From assembly GCA_024734495.1 (NCBI GenBank), contig JALMQS010000030.1, positions 7,496,191 through 7,560,190 of the forward strand: a stretch of 64,000 nucleotides of DNA, given 5' to 3'. Of this stretch, positions 56,117-64,000 are shown in pieces (position 1 is the first letter of the stretch; the number at the start of each line of letters is the position of its first letter). Position numbers and translations under genes: made by a program. The stretch is from Forficula auricularia (Eukaryota; Arthropoda; Insecta; Dermaptera; Forficulidae). The notes under the pieces were generated by a model. It saw nothing but the letters and a program-made list of their open reading frames with translations. It had not been told where the DNA came from and did not search any database.

Positions 56117-56152
56117 ATAATTTCTTAACTATAAATATATCGTTTTTTTCAG

Positions 56153-56514
56153 TGTAGAAGGAAGGTAATACATTTAAAAGTAGAAAGAGATTGAAGAAAA
56201 AGAGAGAGAATGAGGGAGAAAGTAAAAAGAGATGGTTTGAGAGGGAAGGAACAACGCCTCATTAGGCAAATGACCATCTATCCATCTATCTATCTCTCCA
56301 TCTACTTTACCTGATGTTTGCATCAGGCAATGATGCGTGCAACTTCTCATCTAATTGTATTAAAATTTAACATTCTATTAAATTTAGGGATCATCTCCCT
56401 CCCTTGTTTGATAGCTTCTTCAATAAAAGACCTTCCAATTTCTCCATTAAATCTGCGTGTTTAATGCACCCTGCATGAATTTCAAGTCTAAATACATGAA
56501 AATGTACTTCATTT
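56153..56514. other. Spacer with (CTAT)n/(ATCT)n, no gene seen
   Basis: Purine-rich at 56160-56230, short TATC-type microsatellite at about 56275-56300. Nothing else recognised. Confidence 0.4.
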
Positions 56515-57435
56515 ATACTATATATATTCATCTAGATTAATTTGTAACAACGCTTAGAGAAATTCCTCTAAAAATTACCTTCTTGTCTAGAATCGAACCG
56601 ACGAGCTATGGTCATCAGCTCTAACCACTAGACCAATGTCACATTAATATTTATATCTTGATTTCTTTTACTAAAACTATATATTTTTGATTTAGACTTT
56701 GTGTCTAGATAATATTGTATTCATTTGAACTCGAATGAAAATGAAAAAACACCAATAGATTTTAAATTAAGAAACATTAAATATATATTAATTAACGAGG
56801 CAAATTTGAAATATAATTCTCAGCTCTGATTTTAAACTGATGGCTCCAATCGATTTTTATTAACCAGGCAAATTTGAAATATATATATATTCGAATTTTG
56901 AAATGAAAGACTCCAATTCTTTTTATTTTATTTTATTTATTGGGCCTCCGAGGAGCGGGCCGCCTCTTACAAGAAAAGTTAAGATTATTACACAAATTTA
57001 CCCACAAATCTTTCACACTTTCGGCTTCAGAACAAATTAATTCAGATTCAGAGCGGGTGGCTGAGAGAGCCAGGATTAATCCTGGCTCACATTTCACATT
57101 TCTTTTTTTTTTTTTATTCCCAAAAAATAATCATACGCCACCCGCTCTCCATGTTCTTCTGCCGAAAGTGTAAAAATTAAGAAGAGATCCCCTCATCGCC
57201 CTATAGAAACATTAAATATATTGATAATTGTTCCTCCCCCCCCCCTCGCCACTCAAAAATTAAAGATGCGAAACTTTTAAGAGACGATGTATTTTCGGTA
57301 GTTTACGGGTATACATTTGAAGTGTGGTTTTTTAAGAGGAATACAATTTTTTGACCGAGACGCTGCCCGCCAGGGCACTTCAGCCCGGAGGGCCGAGCTT
57401 CGAGGGCGTGCCGAAGGCACGCACGAAAAGCTTGT
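56515..57435 (-). repeat. Long interspersed repeat, copy B (inverse of 13796-14600)
   Basis: In reverse: a SINE head (CTAGAATCGAACC, AACCACTAGACCAATG, 56580-56645), ATTTTGAAATGAAAGACTCC, then a ~250-bp block absent from copy A (56935-57185: GGGCCTCCGAGGAGCGGGCC, GAGAGCCAGGATTAATCCTG). Then come CGGTAGTTTACGGGTATAC, CGAGACGCTGCCCGCCAGGG, CGGAGGGCCGAGCTTCGAGG and GCACGCACGAAAAGCTT. Confidence 0.65.
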
Positions 57436-57579
57436 TAAATAACATGGAGATGATTGATTTCAATAATGATTGATACATATTATTTTTCGAAAATTTTGTA
57501 AATGACTAATAGCCCAGGCAAATTAGACCGAAAAAATGCCGCGTTATCCAAAAAATATGCATGAGCTGAAAATAATTGC

Positions 57580-57870
57580 ATAATAAAATTTGAGCAAGAT
57601 GCGAAGTAGGTCTCACAAAAAAGAAATAAAACAAAATTGAGTTTTGAATTCGATATATTTCGGGGTGAGCCTATCATCAGGAGTCATCAGGAGTCAAAAA
57701 AACGTTTTCTTTGACTCCTGATGATGGGCTCACCCCCGAAATATATCGAATTCAAAACTCAATTTTGTTTTATTTCTTTTTTGTGAAACCTACCTCGCAT
57801 CTTGGTCAAATTTGATTATTATATTAAAATGTTTCACCTAGAATCAACACCTAACTCCTTAAAAGTTATT
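57580..57870. repeat. Foldback element S
   Basis: Arms AAATTTGAGCAAGATGCGAA, AATAAAACAAAATTGAGTTT and GAATTCGATATATTTCGGG are mirrored. The plus core (57718-57741) is CTGATGA, T, GGG, loop, CCC, GAAATATATCG. The tail AAATGTTTCACCTAGAATCA is shared with the related insertion at 62459-62765. Confidence 0.7.
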
Positions 57871-58794
57871 GAAAATAATTTTAATCGACGTGAGTAATAT
57901 GAATTTGCGACGGTTTCTGGCTGGGCCTAAAAAACACGAAAATTTTGGTCTTTTTCAGATTTTCTTTTATAACTCCAAAATAATGAGTTCTAGAGAAAAT
58001 TTTAATCTTACTAAAATAAAAGAGCACAAAATTTTGCGTTGAATAAGGTGCTTAAAAGTTAAAATTGGTTCAGCGGCTTAGCCACAATTGATTGACAAAG
58101 ATAAGCAATTTTTACAAACTTGACGGAAAAGTTAATTATGCTCATTAGGTGGTCACAAGAAACCATTCTTTTAATTTTTTGAGTTGCTTACCCTCATAAT
58201 TGTTGCCAATTGGCTATAAAACGAGATTGGCAAAGTTTCATCTTAATTGGACAACGGTAAAACGTGTGGCAATGAGGTTGAAGTTTTTGAAAAACTCCAA
58301 AAAATTGCAGTTTTTCATACTAGAAACTTTGTTGGCTTGAAGATTTACTTTAGCCACATTTTTGTTTAAACTTTTAGGTTTGAAGATATCTAGCATTTTC
58401 TAAGACAGAATATGATCCGACCTTATTGCGGCACGGGTTACCGTTGTCCAATTAAGATGAAACTTTACCAATCTCGTTTTTTAGCCAATTGGCAACTATT
58501 ATGAGCATCAGCACCGCAAAAATTTGAACAATTGTTTCTTGTGACTATCTAATAAGCATAATTCACTTTTCCGTTGGTAAAAATTACCTAGCTTTGATGA
58601 TAGATTGTGGCTAAACGACTGAACCGATTTTAACTTTTATGTACGTTATTAGACGAAAAACTTTGTGCTCTTTTATTTTGGTAAGAGTAGAATTTTCAGT
58701 ATAAGGCATGGTTTTAGAGTTATAAGTAAAAATTAAAAAAAAGTCGAATTATAGGTGGCTCAAGTAAAAATTCAAGTCGACAAAATTTCCTAGA

Positions 58795-59518
58795 TAATTT
58801 TTAAGAAAAAATAAAAACCGACTTCAAAAAATTAAATGCAACAAATAAAATACACTAAAAGGTATAAAATAATTATTATCTTATTTAGTTACAACTAAAC
58901 GACGAAATATTAACATGAAATTACTTTTTGAAGTCGGTACCAAACAAACTATACCTATAAGCGAGCATACCCTCCAAACGTACTAAGTAAGATCCGTCGA
59001 GTGCGATTCATAAAAGGTATATGTTTGGCACCGACTTCAAAAAGTAATTTCATGTTAATATTTCGTCGTTTAGTTGTAACTAAATAAGATAATAATTATT
59101 TTATACCTTTTAGTGTATTTTATTTGTTGCATTTAATTTTTTTGAAGTCGGTTTTATTTTTTCTTAAATTTTATTTTTCTCTTTTTAGTGATGTTATTAA
59201 TAGTGATCCTATAATCAGAACTTGACCAAATTAATATTGCACCATCCCTAAGATACCCCCTTTCCAATAAAAAAAGAATCATCGAAATCGGTTCATAAAC
59301 AAAGAGGTTAGGTCTAAACAAACCTAATAAAAAAGGTCTAATACCTATGAAAAAAACGAAAAAAAATTGGACCAATCGGAAGCTAGACTGGACCAAATGC
59401 AAAAAAAATTTTCAAAATCGGTTGAGAATTGGCAGAGATATGAGGTAACATAGGCACAAAAAAAAAAAAAAAAAAAAAAATAGATAGAGAACCTCCTCCT
59501 TTTTTGAAGTCGGTTAAA
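58795..59518 (-). mobile_element. Family G element, copy 2 (inside repeat H)
   Basis: Reverse orientation. The palindromic half comes first (AAAACCGACTTCAAAAAATT, GAAGTCGGTACCAAAC, GTTTGGCACCGACTTC, TTTTTTTGAAGTCGGTTTTA), then the proximal half, ending AACCTCCTCCTTTTTTGAAG and TCGGTTAAAAA. A 22-base A-run lies at about 59459-59480. Confidence 0.7.
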
Positions 59519-59749
59519 AATGAAACAAGAATCAAGTTTCTAGGATAATTGTTTTTCATTTAATGAATTTTTTTGCAGTTTTTCAAAAACTTCAACCTCA
59601 TTGCGCCACGGGTTACCATTGTCCAATTAAGATGAAACTTTGCCAATATCATTTTTTAGCAAATTAGCAACTATTATGAGGGTCAGCTCCTCAAAAAGAG
59701 TGGTTTTTTGTGACACCTAATTAGCATAATTCACTTTTCCGTCAAGTTT

Positions 59750-59983
59750 TAAATTAAGTTGGAGATAAATTTAACCTAATTTATCGCACGGAGAATTACC
59801 ACTGCTCGAAGCCCTTAAAAAACTTAGTAAATTGGATTGTATCTAACTTTCTGAGATTTGGCCCGTGATCCCAGCTTCTTTCCTTCTACTCTGTTCTTTT
59901 CACGATGGAGGGGGCATCCCATACAGGCCATTAGGGATGTACCTTCTGGTGTATCTCCTTCTCACATCAATATCATTAAAAAA
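59750..59983 (+). mobile_element. SINE family M body without tRNA head
   Basis: AAGTTGGAGATAAATTTAAC, ACCACTGCTCGAAGCCC, TTCTGAGATTTGGCCCG, CTCACATCAATATC and an A-run. Interrupts repeat H. Starts at the same point in the body as the copy at 63662. Confidence 0.7.
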
Positions 59984-60120
59984 AAAGTTGGTCAAAATTG
60001 CCTATCTTCGACGATCAATTGTGACTGAACCAATTTTAACTTTTAAGTACGTTATTCTATGCGAAATTTTATGCTCTTTCATATTGATAAGAGTGGAATT
60101 TTCTGTACCAGGTATGGTTT

Positions 60121-60260
60121 TATATATTGAAGGAGACAATAAAGAGTGTGTCTTCTGTTGGAATTATAAATTTTATTTATTTATAACGTTATAAATAAAT
60201 AAAATTTATAATTCCACCAGAAGACACACTCTTTTATTGTCTCCTTCAATATATTAAAAA
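60121..60260. repeat. Palindrome R, near-perfect copy
   Basis: Arms TATTGAAGGAGACAATAAAG, AGTGTGTCTTCTG and AATTATAAATTTTATTTATT are mirrored around AACGTT at about 60187. Homologous to the inner palindrome at 16760-17040 but lacks the CTGATGA/GAAAC insert between the arms. Confidence 0.75.
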
Positions 60261-60472
60261 TTCTGCTACTCTCGACACAAAAACTTTCAACTTAACATTG
60301 TTTTAGAGTTATAATCGAAAATTTGAAAAAGTCCAAAATTTTTGTGGTTTGTAGGCTCTCAAAAATTTAGCAACAGCCAGAAACAGTCGCAAATGTTATT
60401 TGGGATGCCTAACGTCGTTTAAAATTATTTCCAGCTTGTGCATATTTATTTGCCAGCAGAAGTCTAATTTTT

Positions 60473-61185
60473 AACCGACTTCAAAAAAAGGAGGAGGTTC
60501 TCTATTCGACTGAATTTTTTTTTTTTTTTTGTTCCTATGTTACCTCATATCTCCGCCAATTGTGGACCGATTTTAAAAAAAATTTGCATTGGGTCCAGTC
60601 TACCTTCCGATTGGTCCCATTTTTTTTTTCATAGGTATTAGACCTTTTTTGTTAGGTTTGTTCAGGACTAACTTCTTTGTTTATGAACCGATTTCGATGA
60701 TTCTTTTTTTATTGGAAAGGGGTATCTTAGGGATGGTGTCATATTAATTTGGTCAAGTTCTGATGATATAATCACTATTAATAACATCACTAAAAAGAGA
60801 AAAATAAAAATTTTTAAGAAAAAATATAAAACCGACTTCAAAAAAATTAAATGCAACAAATAAAATACACTAAAAGGTATAAAATAATTATTATCTTAAT
60901 TAGTTACAACTAAACTACGAAATATTAACATGATATTACTTTTTGAAGTCGGTGCCAAACATATACATTTTATGAATCGCACTCGACGGATCTTACTTAG
61001 TACGTTTGGCGGGTACGCTCGCTTATAGGTATAGTTTGTTTGGCACCGACTTCAAAAAGTAATTTCATGTTAATATTTCGTAGTTTAGTGGTAACTAATT
61101 AAGATAATAATTATTTTATACCTTTTAGTGTATTTTATTTGTTGCATTTAATTTTTTTGAAGTCGGTTTTATTTTTTCTTAAAAA
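60473..61185 (+). mobile_element. Family G element, copy 3
   Basis: AACCGACTTCAAAAAAAGG, GTTACCTCATATCTCCGCCA, TTCCGATTGGTCCC and TTGGTCAAGTTCTGATG, then the palindrome with four GAAGTCGGT words. Same orientation as copy 1. Confidence 0.72.
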
Positions 61186-61202
61186 TTTTCTTAGACTATC
61201 TC

Positions 61203-61356
61203 CGAGGGGTGAACCGCGACCTAATATCGTGTACACCTACTTCCTCTTCCACTTCCAAGTAGAAGACGATAGATGCTATTATCTAATAAATTCCAAAATA
61301 ATTCCACATAATTCCAAACACGTGTACACCTAATTCCAATCGCGGTTCACCCCTCG
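61203..61356. mobile_element. hAT-like MITE, family I, copy 3
   Basis: 154 bp, termini CGAGGGGTGAACCGCG and CGCGGTTCACCCCTCG. Flanks ACTATCTC and GCTATCTC match at 7 of 8 bases. Interior shows AATTCCAAAATAATTCCACA, the 10-bp rhythm seen in the minisatellite at 43756-44375. Confidence 0.85.
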
Positions 61357-62268
61357 GCTATCTCCTATAGTAAAATAAGGAAGTTTATATACGATATATG
61401 TATATAATTTCTGGTGTATTAAGCAAATGAAAGATTCTTCAAATACTTATTTTTTTTCAATCAATTTTTCATTTTCATTCTTTCTTTGAAGAAGACGAAA
61501 ACCAAATAAATTCAAATTGAAAAATGAATGTGCTCTCCATAAATAAATAAGAAAAAAAAAGTTTTTGCCTCTGGAATTCGACTGATTTCAAAAAACGAAG
61601 GAAGGGTCCCTCTCTTCTAACTGGACAACTCATTGGAAACACACCCACACACACACACCCACAGATATTTACTTACACAGTAGAGCGCAAAAAGAAGAGA
61701 GACAATTGGAAGTAGTATTTGCATTTGATCAAAACTCCTTTGTATTTCAAATGTTTAAATTAAGTTAGCTATTACGTCGGATAGCCGCCCTCCTTAGACG
61801 GGGGCTGCTGCACCCCCCCCTCCCCCAAACTTGGTACCAATCGATTCCAATGCCCCTACTACCCTCCCCCACCCCACATCTCTTTTAACTCGCTTTACAA
61901 TTTATTCAAGGAACTATGACTGGTTTTTTTCCTCCCCCGATTTCAATAAAGAAAATCAAATTTCTTTCTAAATCTTCTAACAACAAATAGATAATTTATT
62001 TATCAATTAAATTTTTGAATTTATTTTTCAAAAATAAGATGTAAATTTTTATAATACCAATATTAAAAATTAAAAAAAAAAAAAACAATACATTCAATGT
62101 GAATGACTAAACTGATGTGGCCAAAATTACGAAAATTTAAATTATTAATATATTTTAAAATCCACTAAGGGACCATTCATAAAAAAGGGGTATTGCTTAA
62201 CGTGATGATATGTGACAAGAGGGGGGGGGCGAATGTAACTTTTGCACTTAATCAATTTTATTTTAATT
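61357..62268. other. Mostly single-copy sequence, no gene seen
   Basis: Contains (CA)n near 61640, C-rich tracts at 61811-61830 and 61860-61885, and a decayed E-like distal word (GACTAAACTGATGTGGCC) at 62104-62121. No exon supported. Confidence 0.4.
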
Positions 62269-63080
62269 TTCACTTTATCATACAGTGTATGGTAATCATG
62301 CATGAAAAAAATGTTTGTTTTTTTACTTCTCTCGAAATATCTCAAAAACGGCTGACACTATTTTGATTAAAATAATTGGGCGAAATCATGGCGTTTTGGT
62401 CTACAAAAAAGTCCTCATGACTGACCATCGAAAAAATAATATTTTTCTAGATAATAATCCAAAGTAGACTTCCTACCTTTTCTCCCTCCACTAATTTTAA
62501 ATATTTACCCTTTTGTTATCTTAAAAAATAAATTTTACCATTGACTTGTATTCAATTTCGACTTATTCAGGTCAGTTACTTTCTGTATCTCCTGAAGATG
62601 GGTTAGTCACCCGAAATATATATATCGAGATTAAAGATTCTCTAAAAATAAATTCGTTTTATTTTTTTATATCTTAATGTGAAACCTACCAAGTATTTTT
62701 ATCCAATAATTTTAAAAAATGTTTCACCAAGTACCAACACCAAATTCCTTAAAAACTAATAAATGTTTTGTCAAAATGTCTGTTAGTACGTATTTAGATC
62801 AATCTCATCCAAAGTTTGTACCTATACATAATCAGTGGGCCCCCAGAAGACTATAAATAAAAAACTAGCTACCTAGAATGGGGGGGGGGGGCTGTAGGGT
62901 CAAAATTGAAAATCTAGGCCCTCAACCAAATTTTGTATACATAATTTGGTTGAGTTTTGTCCAAGGGCCTAGATTTTCATTTTTTGACCTTCCCTCGTAA
63001 ATGATTTTATTAAAAATTAAACATAAGAGAGGCCCAGGTGTATGGTAAATTCATGTGGTTGACCACCTCAGTTTATGTTC
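62269..63080 (+). mobile_element. Family E, copy 10, interrupted by foldback S-like sequence
   Basis: ACTTTATCATACAGTGTATG and CGGCTGACACTATTTTGATT, then an insertion at 62459-62765 (core at 62592-62616: CTGAAGA, T, GGGT, loop, ACCC, GAAATATATAT). It resumes at TTTTGTCAAAATGTCTGTTA and ends GTGTATGGTAAATTCATGTG. Both E halves are in register, so the S-like piece is younger. Confidence 0.6.
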
Positions 63081-63660
63081 TTAACTTGTTAGCAACAAAT
63101 CGTTTATATGTGGGTGACGTTATATTTGTTAGAGGGGTCCCAGAAATGGGTCCAAAAAGGCGAAATTTCTTGTGAGGTATTTTATGAATAGTCCCTAATT
63201 GTTGATGACAAATAAAATTAATTAAAATTAGGAAATTTAAATCATGATTTTAAAATCCACTAAAGAGTTCACGAATAGTACCTCTGGCCAGCAAGATGGT
63301 GATATAATGTATGATCAATTTAGGCTGGACCTTACTTTTTGACCATCAAATTTTTTTCGAAACAGAAGCTCAAATTATGATGAGGTATGGTAAAAAAAAA
63401 ATAATTTGTAGAAAATTTGAAATCGATCGGACAGATGTCTCATCTCAATTGAAAATTTGAAATTTTAAAAATTTTGAATTATTCGCTTATTATATTTTGT
63501 TACTTACGAAATTAAATTGAAACAAAGAATAAAAAAACATAGAGGACGATGAAATTAAAAATATTTTCTTCTGAAATCCCGTCCGTATCTTCGTCACCCA
63601 ACTAACTTTAATAATATATTATATACATTAATATTATTTATCAAAGAATTTATATTAATA
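63081..63660. repeat. Fragments of repeats F and V, AT-rich
   Basis: A decayed F piece (GACAAATAAAATTAATTAAA, 63208-63270) with ACCTCTGGCCAGCAAGATGG, then repeat V (AAATCGATCGGACAGATGTC, GAAAATTTGAAATTTT, 63300-63480). No gene seen. Confidence 0.45.
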
Positions 63661-63661
63661 A

Positions 63662-63990
63662 AAGTGGGAGATAAATTTAACCTAATTTATCGCGCGGAGA
63701 ATTTACCACTGCTCGAAGCCCCTAAAAACTTAGTAAATTGGACTATATCTAACTTTCCGAGTTCTTTCGTAGCTTTTTCCCGTAACTTCCAATCTTCAAT
63801 CCTTCAGGACCCTCAAAGGTCCAGGGACTCTTTGGTCTACAGTCCATTCTCTCAACATCTCCAAACTCTTCTACTTTTCTGAACTACAAGGGTCTATCCT
63901 AATTTTTAGGCGAGACTTCTTAAATGGAAGTCTTAAGCATGAGCTTGCCAATTATAATTATAATAAAATGGTTTGATTTTCTTTTTACTT
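63662..63990 (+). mobile_element. SINE family M body, headless, variant 3' part
   Basis: AAGTGGGAGATAAATTTAAC, ACCACTGCTCGAAGCCCC and ATATCTAACTTTCCGAG match family M to about 63765. After that the sequence differs (CAGGACCCTCAAAGGTCC, TCTTAAATGGAAGTCTTAAG), ending in an AT-rich tail (ATTATAATTATAATAAAATG). May be a second M-type subfamily. Confidence 0.55.
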
Positions 63991-64000
63991 ATCCCTTAGT

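Larger units (their letters stand above)
53993..56152 (-). mobile_element. AT-rich element O, copy 2, split by P (which holds E)
   Basis: Inverse of 38321-39815. It begins ACAATTTCTTTATATTAAAT at the junction with E, has AATGAGCTCTTATTTATTCC, CCAAATGAATAATTAAAAT and ATAGCGACATCTTAACTATT, breaks at 54804 where P is inserted, and resumes at 56117-56152 (TTTCTTAACTATAAATATAT, TTTTTTTCAGTGT). Confidence 0.65.
57885..60440. repeat. Repeat H: two to three inverted/direct blocks with later insertions
   Basis: A block containing CTCATTAGGTGGTCACAAG, GGCAAAGTTTCATCTTAATT, GGACAACGGTAAAACG and TTGAAGTTTTTGAAAAACTC (57905-58345) is followed by its inverse at 58420-58790 (CGGGTTACCGTTGTCCAATT, AGCATAATTCACTTTTCCG). 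A further direct copy of that inverse lies at 59570-60440. The last copy is interrupted by a headless SINE M and a palindrome R. Family G lies between the second and third blocks. No coding signal. Confidence 0.55.

Noticed and set aside
59865..60194. 109-codon plus-strand frame
   Set aside because: It spans a headless SINE, repeat H and part of palindrome R, so it is a chance frame across three elements.
1..64000. Endogenous viral elements, bacterial insertion or symbiont DNA
   Set aside because: No viral structural or replication motifs, no Shine-Dalgarno-type gene spacing and no dense coding were seen.

Overview
The window looks like nuclear DNA of an arthropod, probably an insect or a relative. 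The evidence is a spliced zinc-finger exon with insect-like protein sequence, a jockey-type LINE, a mariner-type transposase, hAT-like MITEs, several tRNA-derived SINEs and AT-rich intergenic sequence. No bacterial-type operons, rRNA genes or viral genes were seen. The species cannot be named from the sequence. A 100-base N block at 25532-25631 marks an assembly gap. Only one cellular gene is supported. It is the last coding exon (23453-24117, + strand) of a zinc-finger protein that resembles the C-terminus of zfh2/ZFHX-type proteins, followed by a long AT-rich 3' UTR candidate. Its upstream exons are not recognisable here, so the left 23 kb may be intron or intergenic DNA.

Nearly everything else is transposable-element debris, often nested. 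Dispersed families are labelled as follows. D (seven copies) and E (ten copies or fragments) have subterminal inverted repeats, a terminal hairpin and internal tandem repeats, an architecture like Helentron-associated non-autonomous elements (DINE-1/HINE). G is a ~710 bp element whose distal half is a palindrome carrying the motif GAAGTCGGT. F, K, H, O and V are AT-rich or G-rich repeats of unknown class. T, U, Q, R, W, X, J, P and S are foldback (palindromic) families whose arms differ in sequence. hAT-like MITEs with 8-bp target duplications lie at 1782-1938, 22097-22511, 46439-46603 and 61203-61356. Broken autonomous elements are a jockey-like LINE (36405-37803), a LINE C-terminal fragment (22948-23232) and a mariner-type transposase with an internal inversion (50463-51140).

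Layout: 1-9.6 kb, SINE, hAT MITE, foldbacks T, U and Q, first E copy, unique islands; 9.6-19.7 kb, E and D copies, a long repeat with a SINE, foldbacks; 19.7-23.3 kb, tandem F duplication, SINE, hAT MITE, LINE fragment; 23.45-25.5 kb, zinc-finger exon and downstream region; 25.6-31.7 kb, dense palindromes; 31.7-40.7 kb, D/E copies, jockey LINE, O; 40.8-43.5 kb, a 2.7-kb palindrome; 43.7-44.4 kb, a 10-bp-periodic minisatellite ending in a hAT MITE terminus; 44.8-50.2 kb, SINE, P, MITE and a 120-bp satellite; 50.4-51.1 kb, mariner; 51.5-64 kb, deeply nested D, E, O, P, S, H, G and SINE copies.

The most notable signal is that at least ten foldback families with otherwise unrelated arms share one compact structured core: CTGANGA, one extra A or T, a 4-6 bp hairpin, then GAAA followed by a short palindrome (ACGT, ATAT or ACTATAGT). 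This closely resembles a hammerhead-ribozyme core. In the best-preserved family (P) both copies end in an A-run and are flanked by 12-13 bp target duplications, so P at least looks retroposed.
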